A stretch of 64,000 nucleotides of DNA, from the NCBI GenBank assembly GCA_026826555.1, contig JAKSZT010054573.1:637033-701032 (forward strand), given 5' to 3'. The translations under genes were made by a program, and so were the position numbers. Source of the stretch: Tolypeutes matacus (taxonomy: Eukaryota > Chordata > Mammalia > Cingulata > Chlamyphoridae). Positions 1 through 10,619 of this stretch are shown in pieces; the first letter of the stretch is position 1, and every line of letters begins with the position of its first letter. The notes below the pieces were generated by a model that was not told where the DNA came from, did no database searches, and saw only the letters and a program-made list of their open reading frames with translations.

Positions 1-480
1 TGCCAGTTTGTTTAGGCCAGTAAAAAGAGTTTATTGAGAAATGAGCGAAGAAAAAGGTCCCCACCCCAGGCCTGGCTGCATGCCACCCCCCGGGCAAAGA
101 GGAGCCCCTGGGCTGAGGGGCTGCCCTTATTAAAGCCTCCCCTGGCCTCCCCCGGCCTCTCCCCTACCCAGGGCTGGGGAGGGGCCCCGCAGGTTGCTGT
201 TCCCAGGCTGCCTTGCGCTCCCCACCCCTGAGCTCTTGGGGCGCCAATGGGGAGGCCTGTTTGGGGTTTCCCGGGGCTCCCTCTTGAGCCCAGGGTCTCG
301 GCAGGGTCTGGCTTTGTTCTTAGCAGCAGCCTTCCCTCGGGGTTTCCGGGCAGGGCCTCATGGCCATGGTCTCTGCCAGGTCCCAGCTGTGACTCATCTT
401 CCCTCCGTGCCTATACTAACCTGCCTCAGTTATTCACATTTCTTCTCAGAAAAAATTTAAGAATCCCCCCCCCCAAGTAA
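1..480. other. GC-rich unassigned segment
   Basis: Roughly the first 410 bases are rich in G and C, then the composition falls. On the minus strand an AATAAA lies at 30-35, followed on that strand by sequence running out of the window. The plus strand begins with TG. This could be the edge of an antisense LTR or the 3' end of a minus-strand transcript, but no repeat family or coding similarity was recognised. Short open frames here look like chance frames in GC-rich DNA. Confidence 0.35.
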
Positions 481-589
481 TACAAATCGCCACTAGTCCT
501 TGGAAGTGTGTTTCACTCTTAAAAAGAAAAAAAAGAGAAAGAAGCTTTGTTATTAGAGATGGAAAGGGCCATAGAGATAATTTAGTTAA

Positions 590-1430
590 ATGCTCCCACT
601 TTTTAAACATGCAGTTAAAATTTTACTTATAGTAAAATCCATTCTTTGGGGTGTGGACTGTAGGTTTTGGCCCACAGTCGTGATTCCAACCCCCCCCCAA
701 ATTTGTCTCCCCTTCTTTGTTAGCCTCTGGCAACTCATGGTCCATTCTTGTTTGCTCCACGATGCCATGCAGGTGGGGTGGTGCGGTGTGGAGCCCTGTG
801 AGGCTGGCTGCTTCCCGCAGCAGCTGAGCTCTCCAGGTGGCTGTGTGTACCGGTGTGCCCCCTTCTGCAGAAACACTGTTCCAGCCTCTGGCTGCGCTGC
901 AGCTGGGCGCCGTTCGAGTTGCTGCTCTTTTTGGAGATTATGAAAAAAATGGCTGTGAACATTTGTGTGCAGGTTTTGGTGATGGAAGTTTTCCTTTCTC
1001 TTGAGTAAATATCTAGAAATCGTATTGCTGCATTTTATAGTAAGTGTTAACTTTTATCAGAAATTGCCAAACTGGTTTCTAAAGTGGTTGTACCATTTTG
1101 CTTTTTGTGTGCCAGCAATGTGTGAGTTCTACTTGCTCCAGATCCTCTCCAGCGTTCTGTATTGTCAGTTAAAAATTAAAAAAAAATTTAGTCATTCTAA
1201 TAGATACGTAGTGGTTTAATTTGTCTTTGCCTGATGGCTAATGATGTTGGCCATCTTTTTTAGGTGCTTGTTTCCTTATGGCTGAGTTTGAATATTCGTA
1301 ATATATTCTGAATACATGTCCTTTGTCAGATATGTGATTTGCAGATATTTTCTCCCAGTCACTGTGGCCTGTCTTTTCTTTCTTAGTGGCAGCACTCCCC
1401 TTTTAAATAAGAAGATACTGCAGCATGGAC
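590..1430 (-). mobile_element. Old L1 fragment, antisense (ORF2 end and 3' UTR)
   Basis: Read on the minus strand, the stretch around 1200-1260 matches the familiar end of L1 ORF2 (short A-rich words around a 'catcattagccatcagg' type core). 960-1180 and 1290-1400 match the neighbouring L1 segments in the right order. The part before 960 resembles an older L1 3' UTR. No open frame survives and no TSD was found. Family subtype is not assigned. Confidence 0.6.
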
Positions 1431-1684
1431 AGGTTTTGCTGGCTATGCCTTAAACTGACTGCTTGTACCATTGGTTAAGTCCCTTAATTTATTATGTACT
1501 TCTGCTTCTTGTCCTAAAAAAACAAGTGTGTGCAATGAGAATATTTCTGAGATTCTTTGCAGCCCGAATAGTCAAAGGGTCTGAGAGACTGACTTACGTT
1601 CACCACGTTAATTTGTGGCAGAGTCAGGCTTAAAACTTAGGCTGCCTCCCACTTGGTTGCCTTTGTTTTCAGGAGAATTATTCC

Positions 1685-2300
1685 TACTTCTTAAAATTTA
1701 GTTTTTTTAAAAATTAAGTAATATATTCACATGGTTCAAAATTCAAAAAGTATGCGAGACTATCCTGTGGAAAAAACTTCCTTGGCACCCTGAACAAGGA
1801 ATGCCTGTTGTTATTTCTCATGGTCTTTCTGGAGCTGTTTTAAAGATGTATAAACACATTTATATACGTGCTGTTGTGTGCCTGTGTTTCCTTTCTCTCC
1901 ATTTTAGGTGAACTATATATGTCACAGCTTCCTTTTTCGTTTCTGATAGAAATGCACATCAAACCCATACAACTTTTTCAATTATTATGTTTGAGGTTGA
2001 GGATATTTTCATGGAACTAAAAGCCATTTGTCTTTCCTTTTCTATAAATTTTCTGTTCATATCTTCCCCAGTTTTTTTCCCCCATTGGTTTGCCAACCTT
2101 ATATCTATGATCTGCTTATTTATTGGAGAAATTAACGTGATTTGTTGCAATTTTCCCCCAGTTTATGATTATCTTTTAAGTTTGCTTATTTTATTTGCCC
2201 TGAAAAGTTCTAATTTTTATTTGGTTGACTTCATCAGTCTTTTATCACTTTTGGCATTGGATCATAGTTGGAAGAGACTTCTCCAATTCAGTGTTTAAAG
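1685..2300 (-). mobile_element. Old L1 fragment, antisense
   Basis: 1685-1920 resembles an ancient L1 3' UTR in reverse. 1985-2300 resembles L1 ORF2-region sequence in reverse. This is the host sequence into which the composite retroposon at 2312-2969 inserted; L1-like sequence resumes at 2981. Confidence 0.5.
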
Positions 2301-2530
2301 AAGAATTATCCATGCAATATTCTCGCTGTCCTGATTTTGTGATAATCAGGGTAGGCTAAACATTTGCTATCTTAGAAACCATGCATGTGTCCCCAACCTA
2401 GTTTTTCTCCCTAGGTCTGGTTTTTAGAATGCTGGTGATAAACTAAGCCTGATTTATTATATGACCATCCTGTATGGGAACAGACTGTAACTTTGGGTAT
2501 CTTTGGTCACCTTAAGAGATAAAGCAGGGG

Positions 2531-2635
2531 GAATGGATGTGACTCGGGTGGTTGGGCGCCTGTCTCCCATATGGAGGGACCTGGGTTCGATCCCTGGGAC
2601 CTCCCAGTAAAAATAAAAAAAGAAAAATATTTCAG
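2531..2635 (+). mobile_element. tRNA-like SINE monomer inside composite copy 1
   Basis: Box A-like GTGACTCGGGTGG and box B-like GGTTCGATCCC are present with the usual spacing, followed by the CCTCCCAGTAAAAA type ending and an A-rich stretch. It lies at the same internal position as in copy 2, with no TSD of its own seen, so it is part of the unit rather than a later insertion. Confidence 0.75.
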
Positions 2636-2714
2636 GTGTTGGGCCACCAGGCCCCGCTTGCGGTTGCGCCACCAGGCCCCGTCCATGGGTGAGCCACCAG
2701 GGCCTGTGCGTGGG
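2636..2714 (+). repeat. GC-rich minisatellite of composite copy 1, truncated by gap
   Basis: About three diverged units around the core GCCACCAGGCCCCG stand before the Ns at 2715. The true unit number is unknown because the assembly breaks here. Confidence 0.7.
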
Positions 2715-2724
2715 NNNNNNNNNN
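2715..2724. other. Assembly gap (10 Ns) in the minisatellite
   Basis: Ten Ns interrupt the GC-rich tandem repeat of composite copy 1. By comparison with copy 2, several hundred bases may be missing (rest of the tandem repeat and the right SINE monomer). Ten Ns is probably a placeholder length. Confidence 0.9.
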
Positions 2725-2980
2725 TAGGGGAGGAAGATACGGACTATAGTTAGTAGTAATACTTTGATGATGCTCTTCCATGATTTGTTAACAAATGTTT
2801 CACAACAATGCAGGGTGTTTGGCAGCAGGGCGGGGGGGGGGGTGATGTGTGGGAACCCTGTATGATGTTATGCATGTTTGCTTTATAAGATCATGATGTT
2901 TACTGAACATTTATAGTTTATGTATGTTCATGTATGAATGGTATAATTCAATAAATTGCTTTTTAAAAAAAGAATTATCC

Positions 2981-3330
2981 TATGGTTTCTTTGGTTTATC
3001 ACTTCATTCTACATATTTAGATATATTTAAATATTTGCTCTATTAGGAAGTTATCCTGGCATAAGTTTTGAGACATGGGTCCAAATATATTATTCCAGAA
3101 GGCAGCTCATTTGTTGCAACACTATTAAATAAACTATCTTTTCCCTGCTGATCTGAGTTACCATCTGTAGCATAGACTGAATTCCCATTTTGTTGGGGGC
3201 AGTGGGTGGCTGGGCAGAGATGTCTATTTCTGAATTTTCTACTCTGTTCTATTGATCTAATATGTGCCAATAAGATATTGTTAGATAGTAAGGTCTTATT
3301 TATGTTTTAATAAGCTATAGGCCTAATCTT
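2981..3330 (-). mobile_element. Old L1 fragment, antisense (ORF2 region)
   Basis: Minus-strand reading fits the L1 ORF2 reverse transcriptase-region sequence; words around 3120-3250 (plus strand 'actgaattcccat', 'ttctattgatct') are typical of reversed L1 ORF2. It continues the L1 split by the composite retroposon. No intact frame. Confidence 0.55.
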
Positions 3331-3339
3331 CATTCATTA

Positions 3340-3535
3340 CTCTTTTACTTTCTTCAGATTTTCCACCAGTATTTTATTATAAAACTTTTCAAGCCTTCAG
3401 AAGTATTGGAAGAATTTGATGGTGAACACCCATTTACACATGGCATGGATTTCACTGTTAACATTTTACTTTACTTCCTTTAGCATCTATCTATCTATCC
3501 CTCTATCTATAATAATCCATCTTTTTTTTGGGGGG
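3340..3535 (-). mobile_element. Ancient L1-type 3' end with TCTA microsatellite
   Basis: The segment resembles a common old L1 3' end, antisense, ending in a short CTAT/TCTA tandem repeat at about 3484-3511. Subtype not assigned. Confidence 0.4.
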
Positions 3536-3559
3536 GCGGTGATTTAAGAGTCACTTTAT

Positions 3560-5165
3560 TTTTTTTTTTAATATATTTTTTTAAATTTTTTAAAAGATAC
3601 TTAGATTACATAAATGTTACACAAAAAATATAGGGATTCCCATATGCCCCACTCCCCACACCTCTCACACCCTCCCATGTAAACATCCTTCATTAGTGTG
3701 GCATATCATTGCAATCGATAAATGCATCCTGGGGCTTTGTCATTAAGCATGGACCATAGTTCACATTGTAGTCTACACTCTCTCCCACACAGTTCTGCAT
3801 GTTATGTGATGATATAAAAGGGCCTATGTCTGTCATTGCAGTGTCATTCAGGATGATTCCCAAGTCCCGAAAAAGCCCCCATATCACAACTGTTTTTCCC
3901 TCTCCCCATCCCCAGAGCCTCCAGTGGCCACTGGCTCCACATCAATGTTGTAATTTCTTCCATTGCTAGAATCACAATATGTCTATAGTAGGATACCAGT
4001 AAGTCCACTCTAGTCCATAGTTCATTCCCCAATCCTGAGGATTCTGGGATGGTGATGTCCACTCCACTTCTAATTGAGAGGGGCTTATATCCCATGGGGA
4101 ATATGGATAGGACTATCTTGCTTGCAGTTGCTGACTCTTTCTGTTCCTTGGGATGGTCGTTGTCCATCATCATCTCCTTGTTAGTTGTCCTGGGTGAGTC
4201 CAATGAGCTGTAGAGTAGGTGTTGCAACTCCGCTGAGGTTCCGGGCCCAGCTGGCACATGGACAGTCCAAAGACTCAAGTCTCTGGGACGTATACCTACA
4301 AACTCCAGTACCAAGTATAGGTTTAAATAGAAGGGACAGATGAATCATGTGTAGAGAAGCCATAATTGAGTCCAACTCTGTCACTCTCAGGAGCACAAAC
4401 TCCAAAGTAGGGCCCACTGGCAAGGCTCCAAACTCCGGAGCTCTCTGCCCTGATCATAGGACCTGGGTGTCTCCAGAGCCCTCAGGAGCCCCACTATTTG
4501 GCGTAGTATCCACTTTGATAGTCTATGAGATATTGCTGAGATGTGCATAAGCGTTACCTCTGGGATGACCTCCCGACTCACTTTGAAGTCACTTAGCCAT
4601 ATAAACTCATTTGTCTTTACCTTTTCCCCCTTTTATTCAAAGTCTTTTTCCAGTTGCATTGCTAGTTGGTTCTTGGTAGTAATCCCTTGGTGCAAGGGAG
4701 GCTCATCCTCAGGAGTCATGTCCCATGGTGGGGGGAAGGTAATGTATTTATATGCTGTTTGGCTTAGAGAGAGGCCACATTTGAGCAACAAGGAGGCTAT
4801 CAGGAGGCAACTCTTAAGTACCACACAACAACAGGCTGAGTTTCAATTTCAAGAGCAAAGGCTCATAAGCATAGTCATCAATATCAGCCAGTGATTGCCT
4901 CTGCACTTGGGGGACTGTGGCTGCTCCGTTAGAGAATGTGGTACAGCTCTCCAGGATAGGAATTCAATATTCTCTCTGTTATTGTGTGAGTCTCCACCCA
5001 CTGTGACAATGCCCTGTGAACATTTGAACATTGAATATTTATATACCTTATATGTATGCCCTGGTGAACATCCTCCCATGTGTCCCCCATTACTCACACC
5101 CCACACCAGTGGTCCTCCCTTGTCCCAGTTGTAACCCTTCTGTGATCCAAAGCTTCTTCAAAAAT
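3560..5165 (-). mobile_element. Xenarthran-type L1 3' UTR, antisense, about 1.6 kb
   Basis: The minus-strand end near 3560-3640 reads as an L1 3' terminus (short words such as TATTTTTTGTGTAACATTTATGTAA before the A-rich tail, which appears here as T-rich sequence around 3546-3600). The whole block is collinear with the long L1 3' UTR that I associate with xenarthran genomes. Frames of up to 156 codons exist on the minus strand (for example 3844-4314), but they fall in 3' UTR sequence and match no L1 protein. An A-rich stretch follows at about 5170-5330. Confidence 0.6.
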
Positions 5166-5751
5166 GAAGCCATTAAAATAGCCAAATACAATTAATAGGA
5201 AAATGAAATAACAAGTTTAAATATAAGAAATATGATACATAAAAATAAAAAGAAAATTAAAACATTGGGATATTAAAAAATAATGAGAAATATTAAAAAA
5301 AAATTTTTTTTGACATTTTGCCTTTCTACAGTGGCATTTTCTTCCATTTATTCCCCAGTGTCTTACTATTTTCATTTTGTTTTCTAAGAAGTTTTAGGTC
5401 ACAGTAAAGTCACATACAGAATACAGGGGACTCTCATATACCTAACATCCTCCCCCTTTACTCCCCCCCATATTAATAACTTTTTATATGTGGATGGCAC
5501 CTTTATTATAACTGATATACACATAGTGAAACATAGCAGCAAACATGGTCAATGGTTTACATTATGGTTTACATTTTAAACCATACATTTTTACAAATTT
5601 TGATATTTAACATCGTCTGTGTCCATGTTTGGTTAATTGCAAAGCTTCATTCTTTAGCGGATGGCTTCTTTTGCCAAGAATAATATTTTTGAGATTCATA
5701 CATGTTGCGTGTTTTGGTAGTTTGCTTTTTATTGATGAGGACTATTTTATT

Positions 5752-5942
5752 TATTTATTTATTTATTTTTAAAAGGTTTTATTTATTTATTCATTTATCC
5801 CCCCCTTGCTGCTTGCGCTTGCTGGGTCAGCTAACCACGCCGTGTGGGCGGGCTTGCCTTCACCAGGAGGCCCCGGGAACCGAACCCGGGGCCTCCCATA
5901 TGGTAAACGGGAGCCCTACTGATTGAGCCACAGCCGCTTCCC
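5752..5942 (-). mobile_element. tRNA-derived SINE (DAS-like), antisense
   Basis: The minus strand carries a tRNA-like head with box A-like TGGCTCAATCAG and box B-like GGTTCGGTTCCCGG, a GC-rich body, then an ATAAATA-rich tail (plus strand 5752-5800). It is flanked by a perfect 14 bp TSD AGGACTATTTTATT at 5738-5751 and 5943-5956. The same subfamily recurs at 49093-49288. Confidence 0.9.
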
Positions 5943-6162
5943 AGGACTATTTTATTGTATGAATATACCTTATTTGTTTTATCCTTTCTCCTATTAACTG
6001 AAACTTGGGCTGTTTGTAGGCGTTGGCAATTATGACTAAAGCTGCTATGAATACTCTTACATGGTGGTTCCTTTTTCATTGTGGAGGGCTAAAAAGTAAA
6101 TATCCTTGAATGGAATTGCTGGGTCAGAGGGTAGGTTTTTAGTTTAAGAAACTACAGTGATT

Positions 6163-6363
6163 ATAGGGAGTGGATGTAGCTCAAGTGGTTGAGCACCTGC
6201 TTCCCATGTATGAGGTCCTCGGTTCAATCCCCCGAGCCTCCTAAAAACAAACAAACGAAAAAACCAACTGTCATTGGGGAGTGGATGTAGCTCAGTGGTT
6301 GAGTCCTTATTTCCCATGTATGAGGTCCTGGGTTCAATTCCCAGTACCTCCTAAAAAAAAAAA
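6163..6363 (+). mobile_element. Dimeric tRNA-Ala-like SINE (DAS-like)
   Basis: Two tRNA-like monomers in tandem, each with box A-like GTAGCTCA(A)GTGGTTGAG and box B-like GGTTCAATCCC or GGTTCAATTCCC, separated by an A-rich linker at about 6243-6272 and closed by an A-rich tail. A short TSD AGTGATT lies at 6156-6162 and 6364-6370, inside antisense L1. The head resembles tRNA-Ala. Confidence 0.85.
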
Positions 6364-6844
6364 AGTGATTGCACCATTTTGCACTTCCAGCAACATGTGG
6401 GAGAGAGTTCAGTTGCTCTAGTTCTTCAACATCATTTGGTATTGTCAATCTTTTTAATTTTCATCATTCCGGTGGGTATATGTTGGTATTGTCATGTGGA
6501 TTTGTTTTGCGTTTTCCTGATGGCTGATAAGGTTGAGTACTTTTTCGGGTGCTTATTGGCCACTTGAATATCTTTTAATATGAAGTGTCTATTCAAATTT
6601 ATGCCCGTTTTTATTGAGTTATTTTCATTTTATAATTATTTCAGATTTTTGCTGGCTGTTCTTGTTTATCTATTTTTCGCTATGCTATTTAGTATTAACG
6701 TGCCTAATTCCTTAAAAAATCCTTTGGGAATTTTACTGGAACTGTGTTAAAATATAGATTAATTTAGGGGTAATCATGTTCTGATGTTGAGTCTTCATAC
6801 TCAACAACTTGGGATGCCTTTTATATATTTAAATAATCATTCAT

Positions 6845-7924
6845 TAATGTTCATGGAAAGTATGAGAAACTCATTATCTGTTACTTATTTTCTATAATCA
6901 AAGCTTTCCCCTGTGGTTTCAGGGGCAGCTTGCGTATCATAGTAATATGGTCAGAATTCCATTACAACTGAAATTAGGGTGAGCTTGGGAGAGGCTTACT
7001 CTTTCCACACATGTGGTGGACTTCTGGCCGAGATTTCAGTCACAAATTGATCATGATTGTGTATGCATCTCCAGTATTCAATTACTTTCCTAGAGAGAGG
7101 TTTGAGAAGACTCAAAGCCCTGTATTTTGTATTTTCCTTCATGGAATTAACATAGCTCTTTGTTGAAAACTGAGAAATTTTCTTTCCCTTCCATGTATAG
7201 ATAGTAGTTTCTTAACTATGACTCTAAGTCATGTTTTAAAGTCATTCCAAAGAAATAGGATTGGAATTATAGGGAGGAGAAGTCTTCAGCCTGGACTTAC
7301 AAAGAGCCAGGCCCCAGGAAATATGTTGACTGAGATTTGAAGTTTACCATGAAAAAATATCCCCCCCCCACTACTTTAATCATCATAACATTTTATTTTA
7401 AAGGATTTTGATAGACTGTCTTCAAGAAGCCCTCATTATAATGTAAACACATCTAGAGCATGACATTTTAAACTTATATGGGTCATTTCAACTTAGTGGG
7501 TATTAGGTTGACTTGCCAAGGGTCCGTGTTAATAGGAGTTGAGTACCCAGGATCTAAGCAAGTGGGCAATGACTCTGAGGGACAGGAAGGGTAGACTAAA
7601 TGTAATGATTCACACATTATCCTCACCATACCGGGCACATGTGACCATGCTAGAAAATAGGGTTTCCTTTCAACTCAAGGCCGCCCATGGCTTTTGGGCT
7701 AGCCCGGGCTTCGGTACCAACTAATTCATCTATCAGGGCAGAAAGAAAGAGGGTCAGAGAAGTTGGGGAGGAAATGAAGGTTTGAATAAATGAAATGTGC
7801 CTGAACTAGACCAGAGAATGGAGCAGGGCAGGAGAGAAACAATGACCTATGGGGCTATTAAATAAAATCAGACCCTCTTTATCCATATGGATCCTGTCTC
7901 CTGTGAGTAGACATAGTCCTTCAT
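6845..7924. other. Unassigned non-coding stretch
   Basis: No gene, RNA gene or clear repeat family recognised. Composition is ordinary and open frames are short. Confidence 0.5.
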
Positions 7925-7979
7925 CTCCTCTTCTCTGTCTCCCTCCCTCCCTCCCTCTTTCTCCCTCCCTCTCTCTCTG
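7925..7979 (+). repeat. Polypyrimidine tract (CCCT/CT-rich)
   Basis: A nearly pure pyrimidine run built from CCCT and CT units. Such purine/pyrimidine mirror-like tracts can form triplexes and are often variable in length. Confidence 0.85.
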
Positions 7980-8399
7980 AGATAATTGCTAACTTTGTAG
8001 CTTTGACTTTCTCCACTCAGTGCAAGTCTGCACAGTTCCAGTTCCAGGACAAAAGCATGGAATGTTGGGATGAAAGCAAGTTTAGGAGAGAAGGCACTCA
8101 CGTTCTTGGCCCCACTCCAGCATGAAGTGGCCAAGCAACCTCGGAAGAGCTCCTTGACTTTCTGTAGAGTGCAGCTCAATGTGCACCCCTGTCTAGCTCA
8201 TAGGTGGTTGTAGTGCGGCTATACACTTGTAGGGAATAATAGGCAATGTGGTGTAGATATCAGTCTGACCCCCATATTTATAGCTCATTTCTCAGAATCG
8301 TCATCCCAGCTTTAATAGTCGTCTACCTATCATCACAAAGTTAATGCCCCCCAACATTCAGAATTATAGCTGTGCATGCTTCCTCTCCCAGTTGCTCAA

Positions 8400-8860
8400 A
8401 TGCAAAATTACAGCCCTCTTTCTTCTTTCCTTCTGATTTGGCCAGGCATCTTCTCTTCCAGGCTCACAGCCACCACCTGGGGAGTCCATGACTTCATAGT
8501 TGGGCTAATACACATTCTCCTGTCATTTCTTCCTTCTCGAATCCATCTCATGTGCAGGCCTAAAATACTGTTTTCCTCACATCTCTCTTTTTCCATAGCA
8601 TTCCCTGGCTCCTTGTTGCCTATAAAATAAAGTTCCAAGTTCTTATCCTGGTTTTAAACACCTGACAAAAAGAAGTTTGCCTCAGTACTTAACTCTTCCC
8701 AACATGAGTGCAGAACCTGAGCCAGTCAACTCTTGTTGTCTCAGTCACAAACTCCATACTTATTTCCAGCTCTGAGCATCAGCTTTTTCTGCTTCTCCTT
8801 CCTGGAAAAAACTCTTCAACAGTATGTCACTGTTCAAGTCATGCCCTTCCATGATTCTAA
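8400..8860 (-). mobile_element. Ancient mammalian interspersed repeat, L2-like, antisense
   Basis: The minus strand around 8590-8640 resembles the 'actttat...ggcaa..gggagcca' portion of a very old, widespread mammalian repeat. The same family is seen in sense at 29490-30900 and 41220-42780. Strongly diverged; the family name is tentative. Confidence 0.4.
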
Positions 8861-8864
8861 TTTT

Positions 8865-9442
8865 GACTCTGACCTCTCATTTGGAATATCACCATTCATT
8901 GTCTTGAATTGCTATTTAAAAATTTCATGTTTGTTCTGTTTTTTCGAGTGGATTCTTAAGAAAGAACCTGCAGCTTTTGCTGTACTCCGTGGCTCTGTCT
9001 CTGTTGTAGTATGTGTAGAGGGTTGCGAGTCTGATGAATGATCAATTTAACAGACTTGTTTAATATTTCAGATTCTCAGACTCATTCTTTCTAATAAGCA
9101 AGACATAGTGCCCACCCCTTCCTCAAAATATTTGCCTGCAGTTGAAAGTCTCCCTGTTAATCATTTAGCTTTTTAATCTGTTATTTCTTGGAACATTCTT
9201 GCTAATGAATCAATTCCAAACCATTTGAACACAAAGGAAAATACATTTCTATGACTGTTCCATACATTTTTTCATCTCAGCCCAGTTTTGTAATTGACAC
9301 AAATAGGGAACGTTCCTCTTGCAGCTCATGTATATCTGACCTGATTAAATAACTTGGCACTTACAGTCACCTTAGAGGAATAGAGCACTGGGTGCTTTTG
9401 GAATTGAAACTTACTTTGAGAGAGCCACGTAGTGACATGTGG
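8865..9442. other. Unassigned non-coding stretch
   Basis: No gene or repeat recognised between the L2-like relic and the solo LTR. Confidence 0.5.
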
Positions 9443-9447
9443 CATGG

Positions 9448-10014
9448 TGTGGCAGTTTGGGATTATTTATGAATCCCCAAAAAAGAAAGATTATGTTTGT
9501 AAACTAATCTGTTCCTCTGGGTGTGATACCCTTTGAATGTATTGAATTCAAAGGATTTAGGTTTACTTGATAAAATCAGTTTAGGGCCTTTGATTTGACC
9601 ACATCAGTAAGGTGTGACTCAGGTTGAGTCCCCGCCCCCTTGGTGGGCCTGTCTAAATGGACACTCACTCAAGAAGACACACGTGAAGAGAGAGAGCTGT
9701 CAGTTTTGATCCTGGGGCCCCAGGGAGAGATGAGCCATTTGGCTAATAGTTTGCAGCTGATACAGGAAGCCCGGAAAGACACAAGCCCTGTGCCAAGAAA
9801 GAGGACTGGAAGCTGGGAGGGAAAGGAGAGGCCAGGCAGAGATCAACGACCATCTTGCTTCAACATGTGGCACCTGACTTTGGTGAGAAAGCAGCCATGA
9901 CTTGGATTCCTTACAGCCTTGTAACTGTGAGATTTTATCACACATAAATACCCTTTATAAAAGCCAACGGATTTCTCGTACTTTGCATCAGCACTCCTCT
10001 AGCAGGCTAATACA
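9448..10014 (+). mobile_element. Solo LTR, family A, copy 1
   Basis: Starts TGTGGCAG and ends TAATACA, with a perfect 5 bp TSD CATGG at 9443-9447 and 10015-10019. TG...CA ends plus a 5 bp TSD are LTR retrotransposon hallmarks, and 5 bp is usual for ERVL/MaLR-type elements. No internal retroviral region adjoins, so it is a solo LTR. It is the most diverged of four copies (others at 21201, 47756, 52843); its poly-A signal position reads CATAAA. Frames inside it (for example 9640-9900) are not genes. Confidence 0.9.
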
Positions 10015-10389
10015 CATGGATAGAGATAGCATGCCATCAAGGAGAGAGGAGGAATCTCAAGTCCAGGATTGTCTGAACAGGAATTCAATGCAAGCCACAT
10101 ACACAATTTTAACTGTTGCAGCCTTATTTTAAAAAATTAAAAAGGAAGAGATTAAATTAATTTTAATAATATATTTTAATTAACCCAATATAGCCAAAAT
10201 ATTTCCTATCTAATGAAGTTTCATTTCTATGTCTAATCACTATGAAATACTGATATGCTCTGCTTTGTTCAGACTAAGGCTTTGAAGTGCATCTCCATTT
10301 GGACTCACCACTTTTCAGGGGCTTCATAACCACAGCCATCTAGCATGTAAGCAGCACAGTTGAAGAAATCACATGTACTTTTCTGTTAG

Positions 10390-10612
10390 GCAGGGTTTCT
10401 CAGTCTTGGCACTATTGACATTTTGGGCCGGATAATTCTTTGTTGTGGGGACTGCCCTGTGCATTGTAGGATGTTAGCAGCATCCCTGGGCTCTACCAAC
10501 TAGATGCCAGTTGCAACCATCCCCTTTCCCCCTCCACCTGGCAAGGCTGGGACAACCAGAATGCCTCAGATGGGTCTGGTGGGTGGGCAGAATCACCTTG
10601 GTTGAGAACTGC
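10390..10612 (-). mobile_element. Short non-autonomous hAT-like DNA transposon, antisense
   Basis: The ends are inverted: CAGGGTTTCTCAG at the left and GGTTGAGAACTGC at the right. The body matches a common mammalian MER-type hAT relic, also seen at 17645 and 53348 in the other orientation. Exact MER family not assigned. Confidence 0.65.
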
Positions 10613-10619
10613 AGCTGCG

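Larger units (their letters stand above)
2312..2969 (+). mobile_element. Composite SINE/minisatellite/L1-tail retroposon, copy 1 (contains assembly gap)
   Basis: The unit is flanked by an 11 bp direct repeat AAGAATTATCC (2301-2311 and 2970-2980), a target site duplication typical of L1-driven insertion. Order: 5' domain 2312-2530, SINE-like monomer 2531-2635, GC-rich tandem units 2636-2714, ten Ns, L1-3'UTR-like domain from 2725, AATAAA at 2950-2955, then an A-rich tail. The 5' and 3' domains closely match those of the copy at 20040-21184. The right tRNA-like monomer seen in the other copy is absent here, either deleted or lost in the gap. It sits inside antisense L1 sequence, so it is younger than that L1. 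Confidence 0.8.
5330..6840 (-). mobile_element. Old L1 fragment, antisense, interrupted by two SINEs
   Basis: 5330-5737 and 5957-6155 read on the minus strand as an old L1 3' UTR and ORF2 end. 6371-6600 and about 6690-6840 continue into ORF2. Two tRNA-type SINEs (5752-5942 and 6163-6363) interrupt it, each with its own TSD, so both are younger. No open frame of the L1 proteins survives. Confidence 0.6.

Noticed and set aside
3844..4314. Minus-strand frame of 156 codons
   Set aside because: It lies within L1 3' UTR-type sequence and shows no similarity to L1 ORF1 or ORF2 or any domain I know.
6163..6363. Functional tRNA-Ala genes
   Set aside because: Box A and box B are present, but the heads occur as dimers with A-rich linkers and tails, TSD flanks and worn stems. 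They are SINE heads.
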